Numbered from the stretch's first letter, positions 21,578 to 29,410 are shown. The stretch: 49,894 nt of DNA from Deltaproteobacteria bacterium RIFCSPLOWO2_12_FULL_60_19 (GCA_001798595.1 MGSS01000131.1:1-49894), one strand, 5' to 3'. Notes: generated by a model not told the origin, from the letters alone. Made by a program: numbers and translations.

Positions 21578-22528
21578 CTAGTGTTTCTTGTGGCCGAAGG
21601 TGCCGGCATAGTCCCGCTGCAGCGACTCGGGAATAAAAGTCTCTTCGAGCTTGCGTATCTTGCTAGTATCCAGCAGCGGTTCGCCGGCGCGCGGTACCAC
21701 TCCCCAGCGGCTCTCCTGCGCCCGCTTGTTCCATTCTTCCAAAGCCGCCGGCCCGCGCTCTTTGAAATCATGCATGAGATCCCACGTCGCCTGCAGGCCG
21801 TGCGCCGTCGTGAGACTCGGAAAAAGTACTGCGGCCGCGCCTAGATTTTGAAACTCCTCCAGGCTCGGCGAAGGCGGAGGGCCGTAGTAGGGAGCGATGA
21901 CCGGAGCGGGAATTCTGCGGCAGGCTTCTTTGATTTCCTCGCGCGATCGCAGCGTGTTCACCCAGACAACGTCCACCCCGGCCTCCTTCACGTAGGCCAC
22001 CGCGCGCTCCATCGCGCTCTCGAAGCTCCCGCCTTCGCTGCCGATAGCATCGCAGCGGGCGCAGATGACGAAATCGGGGTCGAGTTCGTTTTTCGCTGCC
22101 ACCGCGGCCTGGTACTTGCCGATCGCCTCATCGAGCGAGATCAAACGCCTCCCGGCCAGCGTGCCCGATTTTTTCGGCGCCTCCTGGTCCTCGATATGCA
22201 GTCCCGCGACCCCCGCGCGAAGGTACTGTTGGACGGTGTAGTGGACGTTGACGGCGTTGCCGTAGCCCGTGTCGGCGTCGGCGAAGATCGCGATGTTTGA
22301 GCCCGTGGCGAGCCGCCGCGCCGCCTCCAGCATCTCGCGAAAGCCGATGAGCCCTACGTCCGGCAGGCCGTAGAGATAGGCGGCGATCTGCGATCCGGCC
22401 ATGAAGAACGCCTCATAGCCCAGCGCCTCAGCCATTCGCGCATGCAACGGCCCGAAGCCGCCGGGCATCACGAGCAGCTCGGGGCGCTTCAGCAGCTCCC
22501 GGAAACGGGTGGTCATCTTTGTCGCCAT
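21578..22528 (-). CDS. PEP mutase / isocitrate lyase superfamily protein without the catalytic Cys
   Basis: 316 residues. The metal motif FADADTGYGNAVN lies at 82-94 and LHIEDQ near 110, as in the paralogue at 528-1394. However, the loop that reads KRCGH there reads KKSGT here (S121 in place of Cys, Thr in place of His). Classic isocitrate and methylisocitrate lyases need that Cys, so this protein more likely acts in another branch (phosphonopyruvate hydrolase, oxaloacetate decarboxylase or 2,3-dimethylmalate lyase-like reactions). The C-terminus is longer than in the paralogue. Its stop lies at the edge of the repeat element, so the gene's 3' end may have been touched by that insertion. Confidence 0.82.
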   Translation of the reverse strand: MATKMTTRFRELLKRPELLVMPGGFGPLHARMAEALGYEAFFMAGSQIAAYLYGLPDVGLIGFREMLEAARRLATGSNIAIFADADTGYGNAVNVHYTVQQYLRAGVAGLHIEDQEAPKKSGTLAGRRLISLDEAIGKYQAAVAAKNELDPDFVICARCDAIGSEGGSFESAMERAVAYVKEAGVDVVWVNTLRSREEIKEACRRIPAPVIAPYYGPPPSPSLEEFQNLGAAAVLFPSLTTAHGLQATWDLMHDFKERGPAALEEWNKRAQESRWGVVPRAGEPLLDTSKIRKLEETFIPESLQRDYAGTFGHKKH

Positions 22529-22590
22529 AGCGAAAGAGACTTATCACAACTCGCGCCGTCCTTCATCCTCGATTCTTATTACTGCTCCCC

Positions 22591-22634
22591 TTGACCCTTG
22601 AGGTGGTACGTATAAAATACGAACGTATACGTAC
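22591..22634 (+). promoter_or_regulatory. Promoter with operator palindrome for the VapB-like gene
   Basis: TTGACC at 22591-22596 and TAAAAT at 22613-22618 are separated by 16 bases, a good sigma-70 match. GTACGTATA (22606-22614) and its exact complement TATACGTAC (22626-22634) overlap the -10 region with an 11-base spacer. Antitoxins of this class bind such inverted repeats to repress their own promoter, so this is the likely autoregulatory operator. The ribosome site AGGAG follows at once. Confidence 0.65.
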
Positions 22635-22645
22635 AGGAGCGACTT

Positions 22646-22837
22646 ATGAAAGTCAGTCTCAAGCGGAAGAATTACTATCTTGATGAGCGAAAGATTAAGC
22701 GGGCCAAGACCATTCTAGGCGCGAAGACGGAGACCGAGGCGATCGACGCCGCTTTGGATCTGATCGTCTTCAGAAAAGAGATTTTAGACTCCCTGGAAAA
22801 GGTGGCGGGAAAAGGTGGGGTGGAGAGAATCCCCTAG
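22646..22837 (+). CDS. VapB-type antitoxin (ribbon-helix-helix), partner toxin lost
   Basis: 63 residues. KRKNYYLDERKIKRAKTILGA gives the short beta strand and first helix, and KTETEAIDAALDLIVFRKEIL the second helix and linker of a VapB-like antitoxin; the C-terminal tail ends VERIP. Antitoxin dimers of this type bind the operator just upstream and, with their C-terminus, the VapC PIN toxin. The GTG start of a VapC-like frame overlaps its TAG by one base, the usual arrangement, but that frame stops after 23 codons (see 22837-22908). It is therefore an orphan antitoxin with intact promoter and operator. GC content drops from here on relative to the flanks. Confidence 0.75.
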   Translation: MKVSLKRKNYYLDERKIKRAKTILGAKTETEAIDAALDLIVFRKEILDSLEKVAGKGGVERIP

Positions 22838-22908
22838 TGGCAAAGCACCTTATCGATACCGACAATGCAGATCCAGCTGTTCCACGAGCCGGAGCTACGC
22901 TCTATTGA
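22837..22908 (+). pseudogene. VapC (PIN-domain) toxin stub, 23 codons
   Basis: Starting at the GTG that overlaps the vapB stop, the frame reads VAKHLIDTDNADPAV and ends at a TGA. AKHLIDTD is the typical first strand of PIN toxins up to the first catalytic Asp; after it the sequence no longer fits. The Dam-type methylase starts inside this stub at 22865, so the break lies near 22860. It appears the toxin body was replaced by the methylase gene. Confidence 0.55.
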
Positions 22909-23743
22909 GCCGTTTACCGGTCAATTGCTAAAGTGGGTGGGAAACAAGCAGCGCGTCGCCCATAAGATCGCGGCATACTTTCCGCAGCATTTCGGCACAT
23001 ACTTCGAGCCTTTCATCGGCAGCGGGGGAGTATTGGCAACCCTTGCGCCAAAGAGAGCGATTGCCTCGGACACATTTAGGCCGTTAGTCGAGATATGGCA
23101 AACTCTAAAGGATTCTCCCGAGACACTGAAACGATGGTATGCGGAGAGGTGGCATTTGATGAGGAGCGGCGACAAAGTGGAAATGTACGAAAAGATCAAA
23201 GCCTCGTACAATGCCCACCCGAACGGCGCCGATCTGCTCTTCATTTGCCGCTCCTGTTACGGCGGTGTCGTTCGCTTCAGGCAGGCTGACGGCTACATTT
23301 CGACGCCATGCGGCGTGCATGATCCGATTTCGCCAAAGAGCTTCGCCGAGCGCGTAAATGTGTGGCATCGACGAACCGCCGGCACGACCTTCTATCATAC
23401 GGAATTCGAGGAGGCGATGGGGTGGGCGAAAGCCGGCGACTTTATCTATTGCGATCCCCCTTACAGCCATACCCAAGCGATACTTTATGGCGCGCAATCG
23501 TTTTCACTCCAGAAGCTTCTCGAAGTGATTGCAGACTGCAAAGCTCGCGGGGTGAATGTTGCGGTCAGCATCGATGGGACGAAGCGCTCCGGGAATTTGC
23601 TCTGCGAGTTGCCGATTCCTGACCATCTATTCGAGCGGGAAGTTTTCATCGATTGCGGACGTTCGATGTTACGGCGATTTCAGATGAACGGCCAAACCCT
23701 CGAAGGCGAAGTCGTTACAGACCGGCTCCGGCTTACTTACTGA
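22865..23743 (+). CDS. Dam-type DNA N6-adenine methyltransferase (D12 class), solitary
   Basis: 292 residues. LLKWVGNKQRV (residues 21-31), YFEPFIGSGGVLATL (46-60) with the AdoMet-binding F-x-G-x-G, and the catalytic DPPY (near 197, in YCDPPYSHTQ) are the ordered motifs of the Dam/DpnIIA family. Methylation of adenine in a short palindrome such as GATC is the expected activity; the target cannot be read from sequence. No restriction endonuclease gene is adjacent. The start at 22865 lies within the VapC stub and lacks a clear ribosome site, so translation may depend on coupling to the upstream genes. Lower GC than the flanks suggests acquisition. Confidence 0.88.
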   Translation: MQIQLFHEPELRSIEPFTGQLLKWVGNKQRVAHKIAAYFPQHFGTYFEPFIGSGGVLATLAPKRAIASDTFRPLVEIWQTLKDSPETLKRWYAERWHLMRSGDKVEMYEKIKASYNAHPNGADLLFICRSCYGGVVRFRQADGYISTPCGVHDPISPKSFAERVNVWHRRTAGTTFYHTEFEEAMGWAKAGDFIYCDPPYSHTQAILYGAQSFSLQKLLEVIADCKARGVNVAVSIDGTKRSGNLLCELPIPDHLFEREVFIDCGRSMLRRFQMNGQTLEGEVVTDRLRLTY

Positions 23744-23813
23744 AAGGGATCGAACCTGTTTCTGGATCTCTAGGCCGAGACTCTAATCGCGAGTTTTACC
23801 CTGAGTGCGCGAT

Positions 23814-23854
23814 CCCCTTACTGCTTGGACGCCTTAGGAAATATCTCGTTGAGC
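23814..23854. repeat. 41-bp direct repeat, copy 1 (3' end of HigA-like gene)
   Basis: Begins CCCCTTACTGCTTGGACG. By eye it matches 24417-24457 in 36 of 42 aligned positions with two one-base gaps. Each copy spans the stop codon and last 12 codons of a minus-strand gene, giving similar C-termini (LNEIFPKASKQ and LNEILSKAPRQ) in two unrelated proteins. Confidence 0.55.
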
Positions 23855-24180
23855 TTTGAAACTCCGCTTTTGGTTTTTGAAAGCGCAGCAGTCTTGGGTT
23901 CAACTGCCAACCGGATGCCGACGGCACTGAGGATAGTGGACAAACTAAAAAACTCGGGATTTCCTTTCGTTGAAAGCATCCTGTAGAGATTTTCTCTGTT
24001 AAGCGAAGTAGACGTCGCGAGCTTGGCCATGCCACCGTACGAATCAACAACGTCTCTCAGGGCCAGAAGAAAGACCTCAGGCTCCCCGTCTTCCAGAGCC
24101 GCGTTCAAATATTCTGCAGCCTCTACAGGGTCTTTTAGCGATTCCAAAAGATCGGTCTGATAATTTCTACTTTTAGCCAT
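23818..24180 (-). CDS. HigA-like addiction-module antidote protein, orphan
   Basis: 120 residues. LLESLKDPVEAAEYLNAALED and the helix-turn-helix GGMAKLATSTSLNRENLYRMLSTKGNPEFFSLSTIL match the putative addiction-module antidote family (HTH of the XRE type). The normal family core ends around GIRLAVEP; here about 25 further residues (KTAALSK... to KASKQ) form an unusual tail whose last part resembles the end of the neighbouring binding-protein gene. The usual RelE/HigB-like toxin lies just upstream of such genes, but the 240 bases upstream (24181-24420) hold no reading frame for it. Likely an orphan regulator or a remnant of a toxin-antitoxin pair. Confidence 0.75.
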   Translation of the reverse strand: MAKSRNYQTDLLESLKDPVEAAEYLNAALEDGEPEVFLLALRDVVDSYGGMAKLATSTSLNRENLYRMLSTKGNPEFFSLSTILSAVGIRLAVEPKTAALSKTKSGVSKLNEIFPKASKQ

Positions 24181-24301
24181 CGAGCGATCCTCGTACGAAT
24201 TCTAGCCCTTGCTCGTTGGAATCCATCCACTCATCGAAAGGACAAATACCATCAGGACGTATCTAGTTCTCGACCTGTTTTCCCGAAACTTTCACACTTA
24301 C

Positions 24302-24330
24302 CCTGTAGTTTTAAAGCTATAGATTGTCAA
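24302..24330 (-). promoter_or_regulatory. Possible promoter for the HigA-like gene
   Basis: On the minus strand a perfect TTGACA (complement of 24325-24330) is followed 17 bases later by TACAGG, a weak -10; AT-rich sequence lies between. The gap 24181-24420 otherwise holds no gene. The 120-base leader to the start codon makes this tentative. Confidence 0.35.
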
Positions 24331-24416
24331 GAGACAAATCATGGACAAAACAATGAAGCGAAAAGGAACGGCAATTGTGACAGGCATCTTGGGCTGCCCG
24401 CTCTCGACTACCGGAG

Positions 24417-24457
24417 CCCCTTACTGCCTTGGCGCCTTTGAAAGTATCTCGTTCAGC
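24417..24457. repeat. 41-bp direct repeat, copy 2 (3' end of binding-protein gene)
   Basis: Partner of 23814-23854, in the same orientation and about 603 bases away. It covers the end of the iron-type solute-binding protein gene, where this sequence is presumably native. The unit between the copies contains the complete HigA-like gene and its upstream region. Confidence 0.55.
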
Positions 24458-25527
24458 AACTTATCCGCCGGGCGGCGGTCGGAAAATTTGATGTCGTCGC
24501 CGTCAAAGTAATCGACTCCGTCGAGCCGGCGGTTTTCCGGCAGGACGGTTTGCTTGGGGATGTCGATCCTGAGGGAGTCGGCGCCGTCGCGCCGCTGAAA
24601 CTCGATCTGGCCTTCGCGGGAGAGGAGCCAGTTTACGAACAGCTTGGCGGCGTTGGGATGGGGCGCGTTGTCGATCAAGCTGATCGTGCCGCCGCCCGAG
24701 CTCAAAGTTCCGCCTTCCTTCAGTTCGAGGATCTGTCCCAGAGGGAGACCTTGCTTCATCGCCTTCTCTGTTTCACGCGTGTTGCAAGGAATGCAGAGCG
24801 AGAATTTTCCCACCGCCAGCCAGTCCACCGGCTGGCGATAGTCGCGAGCGATCGTAACGTCCATCTCGCCGTAGAGCCGCCGCATGAATTCGGGGCCGAG
24901 CTTGGAGTGGTAGTAGAAGAATAAGATCGGGGTGTCCATCCCGCGGAGCCGCGGATCGGCGGCGGCGATCTTGCCTTTCCACTTGGGTTGGAGGAGATCC
25001 CAGTAAGAGTTGAACTCTTTGGGGTTCACCAGATTCTTATTGTAGTTGATGTTGACGCCGCCGCCGTTGCCGACGAAAACGAACAGATATTTTCCCTCAG
25101 GGTCGGCGTATTTGTGTCTCCCCTGCCACCATTTAGTCTCATCCAGGATCTCAGGCAGCATCAGCGCCGGTTTGATCGGCTCCAGGGTTTTCCCGGCGTA
25201 GAGCGTCGCCAGCGCGGTTCCTTTGCCACCGGTGAAAATATCCGCCAGATATTTTCCCGCCCTGCGCTCGGCGATGATTCGCGGTCCGAGATCGTTGCCG
25301 CGCCCTCTAAGCTGGTTGACCTTGATCTTCGGAAAGGCCCGCTCAAAGGCCTGCACGGTCTCCAGCGTCACAGGCCCCTGATCGAAGATGTACGGCGTGA
25401 ACTGGCCCTCTTTCTCAGCCGCCGCCACCGTCTTCTCCCATTCAATCTGCCACGCCGGTTTCGATTCCGCGGCCAATCCGACGGTGGCGGATAAGAGAAG
25501 CGCGCAAAGACTAAATAGGAGACTCAT
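24421..25527 (-). CDS. Extracellular solute-binding protein, family 1 (Fe3+-type ABC receptor)
   Basis: 368 residues with a signal peptide (LLFSLCALLLSATVGLAAES, cut after about residue 20). VAAAEKEGQFTPYIF, VNINYNKNLV, SYWDLLQPKWKGKIAAADPR and NAAKLFVNWLLSREGQIEFQ are typical of the iron(III)/spermidine-type periplasmic receptors. It would bind a ligand in the periplasm and hand it to an ABC permease, but no permease or ATPase gene is adjacent. This is one of five solitary receptors in the window. Its 3' end is part of a direct repeat. Ligand unknown; in this family automated iron annotations are often unreliable. Confidence 0.85.
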   Translation of the reverse strand: MSLLFSLCALLLSATVGLAAESKPAWQIEWEKTVAAAEKEGQFTPYIFDQGPVTLETVQAFERAFPKIKVNQLRGRGNDLGPRIIAERRAGKYLADIFTGGKGTALATLYAGKTLEPIKPALMLPEILDETKWWQGRHKYADPEGKYLFVFVGNGGGVNINYNKNLVNPKEFNSYWDLLQPKWKGKIAAADPRLRGMDTPILFFYYHSKLGPEFMRRLYGEMDVTIARDYRQPVDWLAVGKFSLCIPCNTRETEKAMKQGLPLGQILELKEGGTLSSGGGTISLIDNAPHPNAAKLFVNWLLSREGQIEFQRRDGADSLRIDIPKQTVLPENRRLDGVDYFDGDDIKFSDRRPADKLLNEILSKAPRQ

Positions 25528-25546
25528 TCGGGTTTTCCTTCGGTCA

Positions 25547-25613
25547 TGATCGTGGGCCGTGCTCGTTGCTCGTGGTCGTGACGAACACGAATCACGATCA
25601 CGAACACGATTTG
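25547..25613. repeat. Inverted array of 6-7-bp CACGA-type units
   Basis: The first half is built from units such as GTGCTC, GTTGCTC and GTGGTC. The second half has their approximate complements ACGAAC, ACGAATC and ACGATC, so the array could fold into a long imperfect hairpin. It fills the gap between two minus-strand genes. A related array with the same arm types is at 34178-34249. Confidence 0.55.
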
Positions 25614-25617
25614 TGTA

Positions 25618-26784
25618 TCAGTCGTCCTGATCGGCGGTGTCGGAGAATGCGGTATACCCCTCAGGGATGAGACGGATGACGTCGTCCTTTGCCGCATCCC
25701 GGTTGACGCCCACGGGGTCCCCGCCGTTCTGCACCGCGCGCAGCTGATCCCGCACCAGTTTGCGGAACAGAATGACTCCCTGGTCCGATTCCCCCAGGTG
25801 CTCGTTCGGACGGTTGGCTACCGGACCCTGGCTCTCCCAGGCCATCTGGTCCTGGCTGGGAAAATTCTCCATATGAAATTCGCCCGCCTCGTTCTTGGTG
25901 CTGACAAGTTCCAGCGGCGGATCTTCCGGCTGCTCCACGACGCCGCCGTCACGGGTCGGGCGGAAGCTTACGTGGAAGATCTGCGTATTATAGTCGTCGA
26001 CCGGCGTGCGGAAATGCATGTTGTAGCTGTGGCGCGCGGGGACCAGCAGCATGTTGGGGAAGATCAGCGGGTGGGGCGTCTCGACACGCGCGGTGTCGCC
26101 GGCAAAAAATCTTCGCTTCTGAATCCCGGCCCAGGCGGGATGCACGACCAGCTCGAATTCTAGCTTGCTGAGCGGCCGATAGTAATAAGCCGCTTCTTTA
26201 TTGCCCCTCGTTCTCAACGTATGGGCATGGAGATAATAGGTGTGGACCGGATCGACCGAGTTCTCCATCGCCTGGAGCCAGTTGCAACGCAACAGCTGAT
26301 AGCTGTCAAGTTTTCTTGCTCCATCCTGCCGCATGAGGACGTCCCATTTCGGCAGCAGAGGCTTCTTCTCCGGCGGTCCCATGTAGGCGAACAACAGCCC
26401 GGCCAGTTTCTCCACCGGGTAGGCCGGCTGGCGGATTTTTTCTTTGTAGCCGGCATCCGGGCTCTCAAAGGGCTGCTCCAGACATCTGCCGCAGGCATCG
26501 TACTTCCATCCATGATAGGCGCACCGGATGCCGTCCTCTTCGACGAATCCATAGTAGAGCGACGCCCCGCGATGGGCGCAGTGCTCCGCGATCAGACCAC
26601 ACGCACCGCTCCGATCGCGGAACAAAACCAAATCTTCCCCGAGGACCCTTACTCTTTTCTTTGGTTTTTTCTCCGTAAGCTCCGACGCCGCGCCGACGAC
26701 GTGCCAGTAGCGCCTGAGGAGCTGGCCTGCCGGCGTCCCTGAACCAACGCGCGTGAGCAGCTCGTTTTCTTCTTGAGTGAGCAT
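25618..26784 (-). CDS. Rieske non-haem iron oxygenase, large (alpha) subunit, phthalate 4,5-dioxygenase-like
   Basis: 388 residues. The Rieske site is CAHRGASLYYG...CAYHGWKYD (Cys-x-His, 17 residues, Cys-x2-His), within about residues 68-95. The mononuclear iron site NWLQAMENSVDPVHTYYLH carries the bridging Asp and the two His of this class. N-terminal PAGQLLRRYWHVVG and the long C-terminal domain resemble phthalate/vanillate-type oxygenases. Such enzymes hydroxylate or demethylate aromatic acids and need a separate reductase, which is not encoded nearby. A 300-base non-coding region with a perfect palindrome lies upstream. Confidence 0.88.
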   Translation of the reverse strand: MLTQEENELLTRVGSGTPAGQLLRRYWHVVGAASELTEKKPKKRVRVLGEDLVLFRDRSGACGLIAEHCAHRGASLYYGFVEEDGIRCAYHGWKYDACGRCLEQPFESPDAGYKEKIRQPAYPVEKLAGLLFAYMGPPEKKPLLPKWDVLMRQDGARKLDSYQLLRCNWLQAMENSVDPVHTYYLHAHTLRTRGNKEAAYYYRPLSKLEFELVVHPAWAGIQKRRFFAGDTARVETPHPLIFPNMLLVPARHSYNMHFRTPVDDYNTQIFHVSFRPTRDGGVVEQPEDPPLELVSTKNEAGEFHMENFPSQDQMAWESQGPVANRPNEHLGESDQGVILFRKLVRDQLRAVQNGGDPVGVNRDAAKDDVIRLIPEGYTAFSDTADQDD

Positions 26785-26961
26785 GGAAAGCCTCTTTTAT
26801 TATCGATGGCGGTTTGAATACCTACATTACGTTCGCGATGCTAGTAAAACGCCGGTGGAGTTGTCAACTAAAGTTTATGCTTTGTCAGAGGTCGAAGAGG
26901 CTGCGGGTTAAGCCGCTCTGGGGTCGGAATCTCCAGCGTCGGTTTCACGGACCCAATTCTC

Positions 26962-26985
26962 ACGTTTTCGCAATTGCGAAAACGT
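26962..26985. promoter_or_regulatory. Perfect 24-bp palindrome in a divergent intergenic region
   Basis: The sequence ACGTTTTCGCAA is followed directly by its exact reverse complement, with no spacer. It lies in the 316-base gap between the divergent Rieske oxygenase gene (minus) and the MlaC-like gene (plus), 177 and 115 bases from their starts. A perfect two-fold site here is best read as an operator for a dimeric regulator acting on one or both genes. No regulator gene is adjacent. The rest of the gap shows a CCCTGAGCTTGAAGGGA REP-like piece near 27056. Confidence 0.5.
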
Positions 26986-27100
26986 TGAAATGTCCCGTCC
27001 GGGTTGTAATCGATGGGTAAACGCCATTTCCTTAGGCATGCTGAGCGGCGGATGCCCTGAGCTTGAAGGGACAACGCCTCTGTGCTAAATGGCCCTGGCT

Positions 27101-27718
27101 ATGAAGCATATTCATTTGTGCCGCACGGTGGCCTTGTCCTGTTTGTTGGCCGCATCAACGACCAATGCCGGCGAGCCGACCGATTTGGTAAAATTAACAC
27201 ACCAACGCTCCGTTGAACTGCTGAGAAATCCGACGCTGCAATCGGAAGACAAGGAAAGAGAACTTAACGACCGCCTAAGAGATATCCAGTTCCCCGTAAC
27301 GGATGTCGATGAAATGGCAAAACGGGTCCTGGCAACACACTGGAATCGTCTAACTGCCGCTCGACGCAAGGAATTCGTTGACGCGTTCCGTGGGTTCTTA
27401 GAAGGAGTTAACCGTATTCCTTCCAAGCACGCTTCGACAACGCTCGTGCTTGAACGCGAGACGATTCAACAAGACTTCGCTGAAGTCGAAGGGTACTTCT
27501 ATTTCCCAATGCGCAGGGACGCACGTGTCATCTATAAGCTCCACCTCGTCGATGGGAAATGGAGGATATACGACTGGAGTACCTGGAGAATCGAGAGCGT
27601 CGACAATCTTCGCGCACAATTCAACCGGGTCATCGCGAATTCGTCGTTTGAAGGACTGATAAAGCTGTTGCGAGAGAAGAAAGAACTCGTTGACAAACGG
27701 AGAGCTGCTGGAAAGTAA
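27101..27718 (+). CDS. MlaC/Ttg2D-like phospholipid-binding protein
   Basis: 205 residues from the ATG at 27101, which puts the signal peptide (KHIHLCRTVALSCLLAASTTNAG) right at the N-terminus; a start four codons earlier (27089) is possible. MAKRVLATHWNRLTAARRKEFVDAFRGFLEG and the later VDGKWRIYDWSTWRIESVDNLRAQFNRVI follow the MlaC pattern. Known MlaC proteins shuttle phospholipids across the periplasm between outer-membrane MlaA and the inner-membrane MlaFEDB complex. None of those genes is here, so it stands alone. GC content is lower than in its neighbours, hinting at a separate origin. Confidence 0.8.
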   Translation: MKHIHLCRTVALSCLLAASTTNAGEPTDLVKLTHQRSVELLRNPTLQSEDKERELNDRLRDIQFPVTDVDEMAKRVLATHWNRLTAARRKEFVDAFRGFLEGVNRIPSKHASTTLVLERETIQQDFAEVEGYFYFPMRRDARVIYKLHLVDGKWRIYDWSTWRIESVDNLRAQFNRVIANSSFEGLIKLLREKKELVDKRRAAGK

Positions 27719-27793
27719 ACTCGGTGCAACTTCCGCGCCTCCGAAATTCCACCCGGTGAATCACTGACATACGGAGCTGCTCCGCGCGATTTC

Positions 27794-28777
27794 TCAGCGC
27801 AGCTTCTCCACAAACCCGCTCTTCCTGATTTCATCCACGAAACGCAGCTCGACGAAATCCTCGGCCTTGGCTTTGGCGGCACGGGCGTCGGTCAACGCCT
27901 GAATCTCGAGCGTCTGCTTCAACCCTTCGAGCGTTGGATAGCCGTCGTCCACCAGCAGCTCGGCGTTGGCCGCGTAGGCCCCTTCCAAGATGTCGCGGCC
28001 CAGGCCGCGGGTGTATTTCTGCATTACCTTGATCGATTCTTCTTTGTGCGTTTTAAAAAAATGAATCGATTCGGCCATCGCGAACACCACCCGGCGGACC
28101 TCGTCGGGATTTTCCCGAATTCGTTTTCTCGTGGTCACGCTGCAGTTAAATTGAAACGGGACTTTGAACTTCGCCATGTCGATAATCGTTTTGAGTCCGG
28201 CTTTTTCCGCCTGGATTTTCTCTCCCTCGGTGACCACGGTAAAGTCCATCTGCCCGGTCATGGTGGCGAGCAGCCGCGCGGGACCGCCGCCGACCGTGAC
28301 CGCTTTGATGTCTTTATAAGCAACCCCCACCTTGGCCAGCGCCAGTCTAAGCGCGAAATCCGCCGAGGTTCCCGGGATATGCACCGCCGCGGATTTGCCT
28401 CTAAGTTGCTCGGGAGATTTGATGTTCGGATTTCCCACGATGAAATAGGGCAGCGTGTTCATTTGGCTCTGAATGATGGCGACGTCTCCGCCGGCAAGTT
28501 TTGCGTTGATGACCGCGGGCCCCACGGCCCCGCTGTAGCCGAGATCGCCGGCGATCAGACTTTGGATGCCGCGGACGCTGCCGTTGATAAAGATCAAATC
28601 CAGATCGAGCCCATGCTTTTTGTAGATGCCCACATCCTTGGCCAGCCAGTAGATCACCGAGGAGCTGGTCGAGTCCGAGATATAGGCGATGTAGGTCCTC
28701 GCCTCGGCGCTTGGCGCAGATGCGACGACCAAGCCGAGCAGCAAACCCGAAACAATGGACAAAAATCGGTTCTTCAT
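27794..28777 (-). CDS. NMT1/THI5-like (SsuA-type) ABC solute-binding protein
   Basis: 327 residues from the ATG complementary to 28775-28777, chosen because GGAGG lies just upstream and a signal peptide begins there (NRFLSIVSGLLLGLVVASAP). The open frame extends 59 codons further upstream without signal-like features. VIYWLAKDVGIYKKHGLDLDLIFING and SLIAGDLGYSGAVGPAVINAKLAGGDVAII are characteristic of nitrate/sulfonate/taurine-type receptors. Another paralogue is at 30146-31123. No permease is adjacent; ligand unknown. Confidence 0.85.
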   Translation of the reverse strand: MKNRFLSIVSGLLLGLVVASAPSAEARTYIAYISDSTSSSVIYWLAKDVGIYKKHGLDLDLIFINGSVRGIQSLIAGDLGYSGAVGPAVINAKLAGGDVAIIQSQMNTLPYFIVGNPNIKSPEQLRGKSAAVHIPGTSADFALRLALAKVGVAYKDIKAVTVGGGPARLLATMTGQMDFTVVTEGEKIQAEKAGLKTIIDMAKFKVPFQFNCSVTTRKRIRENPDEVRRVVFAMAESIHFFKTHKEESIKVMQKYTRGLGRDILEGAYAANAELLVDDGYPTLEGLKQTLEIQALTDARAAKAKAEDFVELRFVDEIRKSGFVEKLR

Positions 28778-28995
28778 GGCGGCAACCTCCTTTTCCAATA
28801 CCCTCCCAACCAGGCGCCCTATCCATAGCGCAACGGGAACCGCCGGACAAGACAGCGCAGCCGGCGTTTTCGGAATCGCCGGCTTGGAACGACCCTCGCC
28901 GGATCCCAAACGCTCGGGTAAGCGGGTAATTTTGCAGCGTTTAGCTATTTTCACCCCCTCGTTCGTCTAACAGGGCAGAAAAGGAGGGAGGGAAG

Positions 28996-29199
28996 ATGAC
29001 AAACTTGAGGAAGGCGTTTGCCGCAGGTTTGCTTGCGCTACTCTTAGGCTCCCTGGCGGGCTGTATTGTCGCCGAAAGGCCCTACCCGGCGGGCGAGAAT
29101 TACCGTTACCGTGATCCCCGCTGGCGCTACGATCGCTACGACCGCTACCGCGATCGTGGGCGCTATGATTACCGCCATCGAGATTGGGATCGCGATTAG
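28996..29199 (+). CDS. Small lipoprotein with Tyr/Arg/Asp-rich tail
   Basis: 67 residues with a strong AGGAGGGAGGG ribosome site. The signal ends in a lipobox, LLGSLAGC, giving lipidation at Cys23. The mature part is almost wholly Y, R and D in short repeats (RYRDPRWRYDRYDRYRDRGR), highly charged and probably disordered. No family function is recognised. A clear hairpin terminator follows at 29313, so it is probably an independent transcription unit. Such tails are seen in small outer-membrane lipoproteins of environmental bacteria. Confidence 0.7.
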   Translation: MTNLRKAFAAGLLALLLGSLAGCIVAERPYPAGENYRYRDPRWRYDRYDRYRDRGRYDYRHRDWDRD

Positions 29200-29312
29200 G
29201 TTTCGGTCTGCCGCTCGAAGAGCAGGAGGCGAGCGATATGCCCGCGAAAGTCGATTACACAACCTGCCGGAAGCGGCCGAAAAAGCGTTGAGCGCACCAC
29301 TTCTTAAACGTG

Positions 29313-29352
29313 ACAAGGCCCGGGTCATGACGACTTGGGCCTTGTTGTTTTC
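29313..29352 (+). terminator. Rho-independent terminator
   Basis: ACAAGGCCC and its exact complement GGGCCTTGT form a 9-bp GC-rich stem (15-base loop), followed by TGTTTTT. It lies 113 bases after the small lipoprotein gene; no frame of interest lies between. Confidence 0.75.
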
Positions 29353-29410
29353 CGCGGCGGCGGTTGGCGCAATTTCATGAAGCTGCTATAAGGGGAGACT
29401 CTACACGGCC

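Noticed and set aside
24181-24420. Toxin gene upstream of the HigA-like antitoxin
   Set aside because: Read on both strands; no frame of adequate length or with HigB/RelE-like residues is present.
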